A stretch of DNA of 7,693 bases from Candidatus Kapaibacterium sp. (GCA_030835065.1 JAUQWR010000327.1:1-7693), one strand, 5' to 3'; shown: positions 1 through 6,736, counted from the first letter of the stretch. Numbers and translations are program-made. Notes: a model not told the origin generated them from the sequence alone.

Positions 1-93
1 TAATAATTGTTATGTTTCATTGTTGAAGGCTAATTTTATACACTATAATATTACCATAAAGCAGCAAAATATTAAATATTATAAAGTAAATCA

Positions 94-129
94 AAGAAGC
101 ATTTCAAGTTAATTCTTGGGTGCTTTTTT
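94..129 (+). terminator. Rho-independent terminator of an upstream gene outside the window
   Basis: On the plus strand GCA (99-101) pairs with TGC (121-123) and CAAG (105-108) with CTTG (115-118). G-U pairs lie between them, the loop is TTAATT, and the stem can extend through A-T pairs into the six-T run at 124-129. This is a stem followed by a U tract in the plus orientation, so it should end a transcript entering from the left edge. No gene body for that transcript is recognisable in bases 1-93; the window opens with TAATAA, which could be its stop codon, but that cannot be shown. Confidence 0.6.
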
Positions 130-247
130 GTTATAATAAATTTTGTTTTTATAATTTAGAAACACTATGATTTTCAACTAAAGATTAAAGAAATTGTAGT
201 ATATGATTAAAAAATAAGCAAAAAAAAATAAAAGGTAGCTTAAATAA

Positions 248-607
248 ATGAGCGACTCACAAATTATAATATATCAGACCGAAAGCGGACAGACAAAAAT
301 TGATGTCAGGCTTGAAAATGAAACCGTTTGGTTAACCCAAAAGTCTATGGCTGAGCTTTTTCAAACTACACCACAAAATATAACTATACATCTTAAGAAT
401 ATTTTTGACGAAGGTGAGTTAGAGGAAGATCCAACTTGTAAGGATTTCTTACAAGTTCAGAAGGAAGGCAGTCGCATGGTTGAAAGAAACCAGAAATTTT
501 ATAACCTTGATGCTATTATTTCGGTTGGGTACAGAATTAAATCTCATGTAGCAACAAAATTTAGGATTTGGGCAACGCAACGAATCAAAGAATATATTGA
601 TTATTAA
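248..607 (+). CDS. RhuM-family protein, C-terminally truncated (119 aa)
   Basis: This is the N-terminal part of the 'virulence RhuM' family (Pfam Virulence_RhuM), whose members are usually a little over 300 residues and whose biochemical role is unknown; rhuM was named from a Salmonella pathogenicity island, and homologues are scattered in accessory DNA. Family hallmarks seen here are WLTQ (residues 28-31) followed by MAELF and an N-I-x-x-H-L segment suggesting a helix-turn-helix-like domain, then KDFLQVQKEG (65-74), YNLDAIISVGYR (85-96) and FRIWAT (105-110). The reading frame stops just after IKEYIDY, where full-length members continue for roughly 200 more residues. None of the other frames of 608-700 shows the missing part, so this looks like a deletion remnant rather than a simple frameshift. 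An AAAAGG sequence lies about 12 bases before the ATG, a loose spacing. The gene may be a decaying pseudogene or a short DNA-binding product. Confidence 0.75.
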   Translation: MSDSQIIIYQTESGQTKIDVRLENETVWLTQKSMAELFQTTPQNITIHLKNIFDEGELEEDPTCKDFLQVQKEGSRMVERNQKFYNLDAIISVGYRIKSHVATKFRIWATQRIKEYIDY

Positions 608-637
608 GCAAAATAATTGTTAAAGCGAAAAAAAATG

Positions 638-655
638 TTAGTTTTCATAAACTAA
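638..655 (-). terminator. Backup terminator hairpin for the 734-2235 unit
   Basis: A perfect 7-bp inverted repeat, TTAGTTT (638-644) and AAACTAA (649-655), has a 4-base loop. Read on the minus strand it is followed after two bases by eight consecutive T residues (complement of A628-A635). It lies downstream of the stronger hairpin at 685-714 and would act as a second, A-T-rich terminator for the same leftward transcript. The stem is weak, so the call rests mainly on the T tract. Confidence 0.4.
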
Positions 656-684
656 AAGCAATAAAAAGCCAAATAATAAAATAA

Positions 685-714
685 AAGGCTGAGCCTATGT
701 TAGGACTCAGCCTT
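685..714 (-). terminator. Intrinsic terminator after the coiled-coil protein gene
   Basis: AAGGCTGAG (685-693) and CTCAGCCTT (706-714) form a perfect 9-bp stem. The 12-base interior can add a CCT/AGG pairing. On the minus strand the hairpin is 20 bases past the stop codon of the 734-1726 gene and leads into a T-rich stretch (complement of 661-684). In the plus direction the following sequence is less T-rich, so it is mainly a leftward terminator, although it could also catch rightward read-through from the rhuM remnant. Confidence 0.75.
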
Positions 715-733
715 GAATTTAAAAATTTACAAT

Positions 734-1726
734 TTATTTATTAGCTTTATTTTTTCTGAGCAATAAAATCACAAGAACAGCAATAATAAGCACAGAAGGA
801 ATCAAAATAGGAAGACTATTTTTCAAGAAACTAATAAAAGCAGATGATTGCTCTTTATTTTCGATAGAAAGTTTAAATTCGCCCATAGAATTTTCAATAT
901 CAGTAGCAAATCCTTGAGCACAGTTGGAACCCCAAGAGCGCAAACGAGAAATTAAATCATTACCTGTCATGAAAAATTCATCTAATTGAGCTAAATGTCT
1001 GCCATTTTCTTTGAAATAGATAGACGCAGAGTCAATAAATGGCTGATCGCGTTTCATACCATCCAATGTCAATAAGAAATTATTTTTGAGCAAGTCTGCA
1101 ACTTGACATTCAGATTGTGTCAAAGAATCTTGAAGAGTGGAAGGCAATTGTCCGGCAAAATCACCAGTTTTTGGAGAAACAGGAATCATAGCCAAAATTC
1201 TTTTAATAGAGCCACGGCTTGTTTCGAGCAAATCTTTAGTTTTGATTTGTTCGTCGCGAAGCTTGCGATTGACAGATTGCAAAGATTTTTGCTCTTTTTC
1301 TAATTTATTGATTCTTTTGTTTAATTGGTCAATAATATCTTTCAATTGCAAGTTTTCAGTTTGAAGGCTATCTCCACGAGCAATAGCAACTTGTTTTTCG
1401 GAAGTAGTTTGCTGCAAGTCTTCTTCAGTTTTCTGCAATTTTTGTTTGCCATGAATATAATTATCGTAAGCGGATTTTTTCTCTCGTGCATCTTGAACCA
1501 TCTTATTTACAAGTTTCTGGTTTTGTGCACCAAAAGTCATAGGATCGAGTTTAATCGCGTCTTTGAGAACGTTTAAGTCGCCAGAGCTTAAATTTTCCAC
1601 TTGTTTGCCGAGTACTTGCTGAACGTCAGAATAATATTTTTGGAAGTTAGATCTGTCTTGAGCATTTAAAGCCATAACAGAAGCAAGTACAATAATCAGC
1701 AGAGCTATAATTTTTTTATTATACAT
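734..1726 (-). CDS. Exported coiled-coil protein with C-terminal membrane anchor (330 aa), function unknown
   Basis: I do not recognise a named family. The product has a clear N-terminal signal peptide (residues 1-22 or so, ending ALNAQ). A helical region with repeated EN, KL and QL spacing follows, strongly coiled-coil from about 95 to 175 (including EKEQKSLQSVNRKL). After a break at VSPKTG (183-188) comes a second, mostly helical domain (195-300). One hydrophobic segment (about 304-323) is followed by a short basic tail, RKNKANK. The predicted topology is therefore an extracytoplasmic coiled coil held in the inner membrane by its C-terminus, with seven residues in the cytoplasm. There are two cysteines, at 207 and 269. 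The ATG overlaps the stop of the upstream lipoprotein gene (TAATG), and an AGGTGA sequence precedes it, so translational coupling is likely and the two proteins probably work together in the envelope. Confidence 0.85.
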   Translation of the reverse strand: MYNKKIIALLIIVLASVMALNAQDRSNFQKYYSDVQQVLGKQVENLSSGDLNVLKDAIKLDPMTFGAQNQKLVNKMVQDAREKKSAYDNYIHGKQKLQKTEEDLQQTTSEKQVAIARGDSLQTENLQLKDIIDQLNKRINKLEKEQKSLQSVNRKLRDEQIKTKDLLETSRGSIKRILAMIPVSPKTGDFAGQLPSTLQDSLTQSECQVADLLKNNFLLTLDGMKRDQPFIDSASIYFKENGRHLAQLDEFFMTGNDLISRLRSWGSNCAQGFATDIENSMGEFKLSIENKEQSSAFISFLKNSLPILIPSVLIIAVLVILLLRKNKANK

Positions 1727-2235
1727 TATTCACCTGCCTTAGGAGAGTTTACATTAATCCATTTTTCATTTTCATCATCATAGATATAAGCGAATTCGTT
1801 GCTTTTACCTCTCATTTTCAATTGACCGTTAGCAATTTCGAATACAGGGATACCAATACCATCTTGAGGAAGTTTGATATCTTTGAAGCAAGCTTGATTT
1901 CTACCGGAAGGAGTTACTTTCCACATGTTTTTGAGCCCATCGCCAATAAGATAATAAGAACCGTTGAATTTTGCGATAGTGAAAGGAATACCTTCGCGAG
2001 GAGTAATTTTTTCTTCGTTGAGAATCATATTAAGAAATATGTTTTCTCCTGTTTCGACCATAGTTACAACACAATCATTACCAATCATGAAGCTTTGGGG
2101 GCATTCCTGACCGTTGCATGATAGGCGTTGCGACTGGACGCAGGTCATACATGTTTGGTCAAATCTCATTTTTGCTCCGCAAGATGCAAGCAAAAGGCTG
2201 ACCACTGCCGTTAAAAGTACAAAGCGAATTTTCAT
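1726..2235 (-). CDS. Cysteine-rich lipoprotein (169 aa), function unknown
   Basis: The start chosen is the ATG at 2235, because AGGA lies just upstream of it; the frame stays open to 2286, but the upstream codons have no ribosome site and would put a charged 17-residue extension before the signal peptide. From this start the protein has a lipoprotein signal with lipobox LASC, so Cys19 should be lipidated. The following residue is Gly, not Asp. The mature part carries six more cysteines (29, 32, 40, 45, 55, 116), five of them within 27 residues as C-x2-C-x7-C-x4-C-x9-C, suggesting three disulfides or a metal site. The rest looks like a small beta-rich domain (YYLIGDG near 94-100, FAYIYDDE near 148-155). 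It is the first gene of a two-gene unit with the coiled-coil protein. No family name is claimed. Confidence 0.8.
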   Translation of the reverse strand: MKIRFVLLTAVVSLLLASCGAKMRFDQTCMTCVQSQRLSCNGQECPQSFMIGNDCVVTMVETGENIFLNMILNEEKITPREGIPFTIAKFNGSYYLIGDGLKNMWKVTPSGRNQACFKDIKLPQDGIGIPVFEIANGQLKMRGKSNEFAYIYDDENEKWINVNSPKAGE

Positions 2236-2303
2236 GCTTTTCCTCATATATGAAAAAAATTTTCTTTCAAAATAATAATCAAACACTAAGCTAAGTTACA
2301 AAA

Positions 2304-2337
2304 ATAAGATTTAATTATTTAGTAGACAAAATCTTAT
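2304..2337 (-). terminator. Terminator downstream of fetB
   Basis: A perfect 9-bp inverted repeat (2304-2312 and 2329-2337) encloses a 16-base loop. On the minus strand the second arm runs into five Ts. It begins 14 bases after the fetB stop codon and would separate the exporter genes from the lipoprotein gene, whose own promoter should then lie in 2236-2303. The long loop and A-T stem make it weaker than the 685-714 hairpin. Confidence 0.5.
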
Positions 2338-2350
2338 CAAAATAATTCTA

Positions 2351-3142
2351 TTATTTGTGTTGTTTGAAAACTTTCTTAAGCATATCCAAATCGTCAAAAG
2401 CAAAATTTTTTGTCAAACTAAGTGTCGTCATTACGCTTAAAACCCCGCCTGCAAATATAGCGACGATTATAAGAATTTGATATTTAATTGCAGTAAGAGG
2501 GTCGCTACCGCCCAGAATTTGACCAGTCATCATACCTGGAAGCCAGATGAGACCAATTGTAGCATTTTGAGCAATAGTAGGGCTAAATGCCATCTTGAGT
2601 GCTGCAGAAATATAGTCGAAAAGCGATTCAGATTTGCTTGCGCCACACATAAGCATGTATTTGTAATGATCTTCATCTTTTTGTATGGACTGAAAAAATG
2701 ATTTGATACCTACTATTGTAGCTGTTAGTGTATTGCCGATTACCATTCCCATGATTGGTATTAAATATCGTGCTGAGAAAAATTCCTGTCCGGACATTAC
2801 TGCTATTGCAAAGATTGCTCCATTGATTATCACATTGATTAATACCCCAAAGAGTACAGGAAGATAAAAATCCTTGATTTGGAGATCTGCACGTTTTACT
2901 ATCGTAGATGATGCTGCAATAATCATCAGCACAACCCAGCCAATATTTATATAAAGATTATCTAATGCGAATATATATTTTAAATAAAATCCAGCAAGCA
3001 TAAGCTGAATAGACATTCTTGCAGTAGAAATAAACAAATCCTTGAGCAGTCCTGTGCGATAATACCATAGTACTATTATAGGAATAATCATTACAAGCGA
3101 ACCCAAGGCAAGCGAAAGCCATGATATATCGTTAGCGTGCAT
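2351..3142 (-). CDS. fetB: FetB-type ABC exporter permease (263 aa)
   Basis: This is the membrane subunit of the FetAB/YbbLM (UPF0014) ABC exporter, known in Escherichia coli to contribute to iron export and resistance to oxidative stress. Numbered from the ATG at 3142, about seven hydrophobic segments are visible (roughly 7-28, 41-60, 64-82, 91-116, 124-146, 186-205 and 218-244). The two family signatures are present: ARYLIPIMGMVIGNTLTA in 124-141 and LPGMMTGQILGG in 201-212. The length is close to the roughly 260 residues of E. coli FetB. The gene overlaps the end of fetA by 11 bases. A TTG at 3154 in the same frame would add four residues and is less likely. Metal specificity cannot be read from the sequence; iron is inferred from the family. 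Confidence 0.9.
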   Translation of the reverse strand: MHANDISWLSLALGSLVMIIPIIVLWYYRTGLLKDLFISTARMSIQLMLAGFYLKYIFALDNLYINIGWVVLMIIAASSTIVKRADLQIKDFYLPVLFGVLINVIINGAIFAIAVMSGQEFFSARYLIPIMGMVIGNTLTATIVGIKSFFQSIQKDEDHYKYMLMCGASKSESLFDYISAALKMAFSPTIAQNATIGLIWLPGMMTGQILGGSDPLTAIKYQILIIVAIFAGGVLSVMTTLSLTKNFAFDDLDMLKKVFKQHK

Positions 3143-3755
3143 TTTCAATATCAATAATTCTGGAACAAAATTTTAACCATCTATTGTCGTGAGATATAGA
3201 AATAATAGTTGACTGAGGCATATCAAAAATATAATCAGCAGCCAAAGCTATAGAATCTTCGTCGAGAGCCGAGCTAGGTTCGTCTAGAAGTATAATATCA
3301 CGATTCAACCATTTGCATATAATAAGCCCAAGTTTTTGACGTTCACCACCCGAAAGATCTTCAAAAATTGAAGTTTCGGGATTAATATTAAGCCCGAGCT
3401 TTTCACATTCTGCATTGAGATCCGGCATATTCAAATGCTTGTTTTGAGCAAAGGAAAATATTTTTTTTAATATAATGGAAATGTTACCAGTTCCTATTGA
3501 ACTTATATTTTGAGGTAGCCAGGCTATCTTCTCCCTTATTTGTTTGATATTTGAAGGCTTGAGTTCATAATCATCAATGATTATAGTGCCGCTATCTGCC
3601 TGCTTAATGCCCATAATCAAATTTATCAGAGTTGATTTTCCTAAGCCAGATTTGCCTTTAAGCCCAATTCTTTCCAAATTATTAATCTTTAAGTTAAACT
3701 CTTGGAATATATTTTTCTCAGCAAAAGCGATAGATATATTTTTAAATTCGATCAT
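3132..3755 (-). CDS. fetA: FetA-type ABC transporter ATP-binding protein (207 aa)
   Basis: This is a cytoplasmic ATPase that powers the adjacent FetB permease. Numbered from the ATG at 3755, the motifs in order are Walker A GKSGLGKST (34-42), Q-loop Gln82 in WLPQN, signature LSGGERQ (134-140), Walker B ILLDEP with the D-loop SSALD (155-165), and the switch His189 in ISHD. All catalytic positions are intact. At 207 residues it is slightly shorter than E. coli FetA and has no extra domain. An in-frame ATG at 3773 would add MFFGLP; the downstream ATG is preferred because ABC ATPases of this type begin directly at the first beta strand (MIEFKNIS). It is first in the exporter operon and divergent from the ATP-grasp gene. 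Confidence 0.9.
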   Translation of the reverse strand: MIEFKNISIAFAEKNIFQEFNLKINNLERIGLKGKSGLGKSTLINLIMGIKQADSGTIIIDDYELKPSNIKQIREKIAWLPQNISSIGTGNISIILKKIFSFAQNKHLNMPDLNAECEKLGLNINPETSIFEDLSGGERQKLGLIICKWLNRDIILLDEPSSALDEDSIALAADYIFDMPQSTIISISHDNRWLKFCSRIIDIENAR

Positions 3756-3810
3756 AGGCAACCCAAAAAACATTCAAATTAATAATAAAGATCAAACGTC
3801 AAACAAAATA

Positions 3811-3843
3811 TTGCAAATCTTTGCAAATTTAGTCATTTGCAAA
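3811..3843. promoter_or_regulatory. Three TTGCAAA elements in the fetA/ATP-grasp divergent region, possible operator
   Basis: Three copies of the near-palindrome (A/T)TTGCAAA lie within 33 bases: 3811-3817, 3820-3827 and 3836-3843. Their GC centres are 10 and 16 bases apart, and copies two and three also form the inverted repeat CAAAT/ATTTG (3824-3828, 3835-3839). The 134-base region separates two divergent genes and must hold both promoters. Helical-turn spacing of a repeated palindrome is what a cooperative repressor site would look like. No regulator is encoded in the window, and the low GC content raises the chance of coincidence. Confidence 0.3.
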
Positions 3844-3889
3844 AATAACAAATGATTGTTAGATAAATACAAGCTTTGGGGTAATCATT

Positions 3890-4831
3890 ATGAAAAAAAT
3901 TGGATTCCTGTTTGGAGTAAATAATGCCTTTAGCTTAGATGTAATGCAAAACATCAATCTTCGGAATAAAGATGGAATAATAGCCGAAGAGATAAAAATA
4001 GATATTAGTGGTATAGATGATCTGATTGAGTATGATGTGATACTCGATAGAGTCTCTCAGTTTGTACCATTTTATTCAACATATTTGAAGTATGCCGAGC
4101 TTCGTGGCTGCCATGTGATTAATAATCCATTTTGGGAATGTGCCGACGATAATTTTTTCAATTTTGCACTATCACATCAGATAAATATAAAAGTGCCTCG
4201 AACAGTAATAATTCCCAGCAAGTCATTACCCAAAGGTGTTACCCATGAATCAATGCGAAATTTAGCATATCCACTGGATTGGGACGCAATGTTTGAATAT
4301 GTTGGTTTTCCGGCATATCTAAAAACAAATATTAGAAGCAGTTTTAATAATGATTTCAAGATTTATAATCCACAAGAATTTTTTTCGGCTTATGATTTGA
4401 CAGGCGATTCTTCTATGATTTTGCAGGAAAGTATTGAATTTGATGATTACTATAAGTGTTTTGTAATTGGCAAAAAGTATGTAAAAATAATAAAATATTA
4501 CCCGCTACGCCCCCAACATCTCAGATATAGCGAAGAAGAAGCAATGCTGACCGACGAAATGATTGAATCGATCGAGAAGAGTTGCTCAACTGTTTCTACT
4601 GTTTTAGGTTTTGATTTCAACTCAGTAGAGTTTGCAATCAAAGATAATGAAATATATGCAGTTGAATTTCATGATATAAATCCAATATTAGATAGAAATG
4701 TAATAAAATCAAGTAATTATGAGTGGTTGGTGGATACAACTGCCGATTACTTAATCGAAATAGCCTCTAACGAAACTCCCAGACAAAAAAAATACTGCTG
4801 GACAGATTATTTGAGTGATAATCCTATTTAA
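3890..4831 (+). CDS. ATP-grasp family protein, RimK-like (313 aa), substrate unknown
   Basis: The product is probably a cytoplasmic enzyme that uses ATP to activate a carboxylate and join it to an amine or thiol. The layout fits ATP-grasp: an N-terminal alpha/beta lid (residues 1-100) with YDVILDRVSQFVPFY (48-62) and NNPFWECADDN (78-88); GFPAYLKTN (139-147) with candidate ATP-binding Lys145; a hinge-like strand MILQESIE (176-183); and a C-terminal metal region with Glu247 in SVEFAI and FHDINP (260-265), where Asp262 and Asn264 stand for the usual E-x-N. The loop after Lys145 (NIRSSFNND) matches the place of the flexible phosphate-binding loop. No carrier-protein or peptide-precursor gene is adjacent, so the substrate is open. 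GGGG at 3878-3881 serves as the ribosome site. Its stop codon abuts that of the convergent nitroreductase gene. Confidence 0.75.
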   Translation: MKKIGFLFGVNNAFSLDVMQNINLRNKDGIIAEEIKIDISGIDDLIEYDVILDRVSQFVPFYSTYLKYAELRGCHVINNPFWECADDNFFNFALSHQINIKVPRTVIIPSKSLPKGVTHESMRNLAYPLDWDAMFEYVGFPAYLKTNIRSSFNNDFKIYNPQEFFSAYDLTGDSSMILQESIEFDDYYKCFVIGKKYVKIIKYYPLRPQHLRYSEEEAMLTDEMIESIEKSCSTVSTVLGFDFNSVEFAIKDNEIYAVEFHDINPILDRNVIKSSNYEWLVDTTADYLIEIASNETPRQKKYCWTDYLSDNPI

Positions 4832-5458
4832 TCAGATAAAGTCTAAAACATCATCAATAGGTTTTTTAGGCTTATGAGTATGCTCGATATTATCGTTAGG
4901 ATAACCGACAGCCAATATCATAAATGGTTTGAAATATTTAGGTTTATGCAAGATGTTGTTTAAAAAAGTCATTGGAGCAGGAGTGTAAGAAACACAAGAC
5001 AGTCCACAAAGATGCAGAGATTGGATTAGGAATCCAACAGAAATTCCTACAGATTCGTTCACATAATAAAGTTTTTTGTGCTTGCCATCCTTATCAGTTT
5101 CATATTTTTTAGCAAAAATACAAATAAGACATGGGGCATCTTCTAAAAAAGGCTTTTCGATGCTCAAATTGAGAGGTTCGAGATCAGATTTCCATTCGTC
5201 AGAAATTTTTTGAGAATAAAACTCGTGCTCGACTAATTCAGAACTAGATCGAATTCTGGCTTTTAGTTCTTCGTCTGTAACCACAACAAAATGCCAAGGC
5301 TGTTTGTTGGCTCCACTAGGAGCTGCAGCAGCAATTTTAATGCAATTGACAACCACATCCATAGGTATTGGTTTTCTGCTGAAGTTTCTGATTGTCTTTC
5401 GTGTACGTAATAATTCTAATAATTCAATAGATTTTGTAACTGAGTCATTATTCATCAT
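4832..5458 (-). CDS. Nitroreductase-fold flavoprotein, iodotyrosine deiodinase-like (208 aa)
   Basis: This is an FMN-dependent enzyme of the nitroreductase superfamily. The N-terminal FMN-phosphate motif RTRKTIRNF (18-26) and PSGANKQPWHF (47-57) are typical, as is the C-terminal VGYP (184-187) leading to a KPKKPIDDV tail. Within the superfamily it fits the iodotyrosine deiodinase (IYD) group better than plain nitroreductases. Glu77, Tyr81 and Lys102 fall where, from memory of the human enzyme, Glu157, Tyr161 and Lys182 bind the amino-acid zwitterion. Thr159 in YTP matches the threonine that hydrogen-bonds FMN N5. The active-site lid EFYSQKISDEW (79-89) has the same spacing to Trp. Homologues in bacteria can dehalogenate halotyrosines. 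Two adjacent ATGs (5458, 5455) are possible starts. No signal peptide or membrane anchor is seen, unlike vertebrate IYD. It is transcribed alone, divergent from rlmN. Confidence 0.85.
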   Translation of the reverse strand: MMNNDSVTKSIELLELLRTRKTIRNFSRKPIPMDVVVNCIKIAAAAPSGANKQPWHFVVVTDEELKARIRSSSELVEHEFYSQKISDEWKSDLEPLNLSIEKPFLEDAPCLICIFAKKYETDKDGKHKKLYYVNESVGISVGFLIQSLHLCGLSCVSYTPAPMTFLNNILHKPKYFKPFMILAVGYPNDNIEHTHKPKKPIDDVLDFI

Positions 5459-5602
5459 AATCCGCTCACTTAATAAAATAATAATTCAATAATTACATAG
5501 ACTCAAAGTAATTTTTATTATTTTTAACTGTTAGTATAAAACAAATAAAAAGCTGTTTAAACCGTGTTATTGATTGAGTTTTCAACAGACGGGACCGGGA
5601 AA

Positions 5603-6736
5603 ATGTTTGAATTGACAGATAGTTTTATAAAGGATGTTAAGGATAGAATCCATAAAAAACCAAACATCAAAAATTTATCATTTGATGAAGTCGAAGAATT
5701 TGTGAGAAGCAAGGGATTTGAAAGATATAGAGCAGATCAGATAATAAATGACATATATGTAAAAAAAATAGAAACATTTGCAGAGATGAAGCAATTGCCA
5801 AAAGAATTGAAGCAAGTGCTTGAGTCTGAGTTCGAAATTGTTTCAATTTTAAACCAAAGGAAAAGAGTGTCTTCGGATGGTTCTATTAAATATTTGTTTG
5901 AGTTGGCAGACGGAAAATCAATCGAAGCTGTTTATATGCCTTGGGTAGATGACAAAGGGGAGCTTGACCGCTCTACATTGTGTATTTCATCTATGGTAGG
6001 TTGTCCGGTTGCTTGCGCATTTTGTGCCACCGGTACTCTTGGTTTTAAACGTAATTTGAATCCCAGCGAAATTATTGAGCAAATATTCAGAGTAGAAAAG
6101 GATTTGAATACTAAGATCAATAATGTGGTGATTATGGGCATGGGCGAACCATTATTGAACTATGAAAATGTAATTAAAGCTTTGAGAATTATGACTAGCG
6201 AAAAGTCGAAAATATTAAGCCGTAGAAAAATTACATTGTCGAGTTCTGGTATTGCTCCTAGAATAAAGCAATTGGCAAACGAAGCCAAGCCTGTAAAATT
6301 GGCTATATCACTGCATGCCACTACAAATAAAGTCAGAGAAATGATTATGCCTATTTCGAAATCATTTGATTTGACTAAGCTTATGGATTCGATCGAATAT
6401 TACTACAGAAAGACTAAGATTCCAATTACTTATGAATATATTTTATTTAAAGATTTGAATGATAGCGATGAAGATGTGGAGCGTCTTGCAAAAATTGCAA
6501 AACGAGTTCCATCGAGGGTTAATATTATACCATTCAATGATATATCATTCACTTTGCCTCAAGGAATATCAAAAGAATTGAAGCCCGCTACCAGAGCACT
6601 GATGAATAATTTTGCTACTAAGCTAAGAGATAAAAATGTGGCAGTTATTATTCGTGATACTTTTGGTGATGATATCGAAGCAGCATGCGGGCAATTAGCT
6701 CTTTCGGAAGAAAAGAACAAATCCGGAGATAAATAA
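5603..6736 (+). CDS. rlmN: RlmN, dual-specificity 23S rRNA/tRNA adenine-C2 methyltransferase (377 aa)
   Basis: This radical-SAM enzyme makes 2-methyladenosine at position 2503 of 23S rRNA and at position 37 of some tRNAs. Numbered from the ATG at 5603, the [4Fe-4S] ligands are Cys134, Cys138 and Cys141 (C-x3-C-x2-C in CPVACAFC). The two mechanistic cysteines are Cys127 (STLCISS) and Cys362 (AACGQL), and the SAM-contact motif GMGEP is at 179-183. The N-terminal accessory domain shows YRADQI around residue 42, typical of RlmN. A GTG at 5564 in the same frame would add 13 residues, but the ATG is better placed relative to E. coli RlmN and has GGGA shortly before it. A small oddity is Phe354 in RDTFGDD, where many RlmN proteins have Arg and Cfr has Phe. 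The gene is coupled to the next one through TAATG. Confidence 0.95.
   Translation: MFELTDSFIKDVKDRIHKKPNIKNLSFDEVEEFVRSKGFERYRADQIINDIYVKKIETFAEMKQLPKELKQVLESEFEIVSILNQRKRVSSDGSIKYLFELADGKSIEAVYMPWVDDKGELDRSTLCISSMVGCPVACAFCATGTLGFKRNLNPSEIIEQIFRVEKDLNTKINNVVIMGMGEPLLNYENVIKALRIMTSEKSKILSRRKITLSSSGIAPRIKQLANEAKPVKLAISLHATTNKVREMIMPISKSFDLTKLMDSIEYYYRKTKIPITYEYILFKDLNDSDEDVERLAKIAKRVPSRVNIIPFNDISFTLPQGISKELKPATRALMNNFATKLRDKNVAVIIRDTFGDDIEAACGQLALSEEKNKSGDK

Noticed and set aside
2..112. Open frame from the left edge to a TAA at 110-112
   Set aside because: Its translation is low-complexity (Asn, Lys, Ile, Tyr rich), has no recognisable end-of-protein features, and its stop falls inside the terminator hairpin loop; it is probably chance in A+T-rich DNA.
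1103..1576. Plus-strand open frames inside the coiled-coil protein gene
   Set aside because: They are antisense shadows of the 734-1726 gene, mutually overlapping and without family features.
2236..2286. N-terminal extension of the lipoprotein to 2286
   Set aside because: It would put 17 charged and aromatic residues before the signal peptide, and the AGGA site belongs to the ATG at 2235.
2477..2701. Plus-strand open frame within fetB
   Set aside because: It is antisense to a well-conserved permease and shows no domain or ribosome site.
5459..5602. Sigma-70 or Bacteroidota-type promoter boxes upstream of rlmN and the nitroreductase gene
   Set aside because: Several TATAA-like strings exist, but the A+T content makes them non-specific, and no spaced pair of boxes stands out enough to call.
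5564..5602. GTG start for rlmN at 5564
   Set aside because: The added 13 residues are not part of the family core, and the ATG at 5603 has a better upstream purine stretch.
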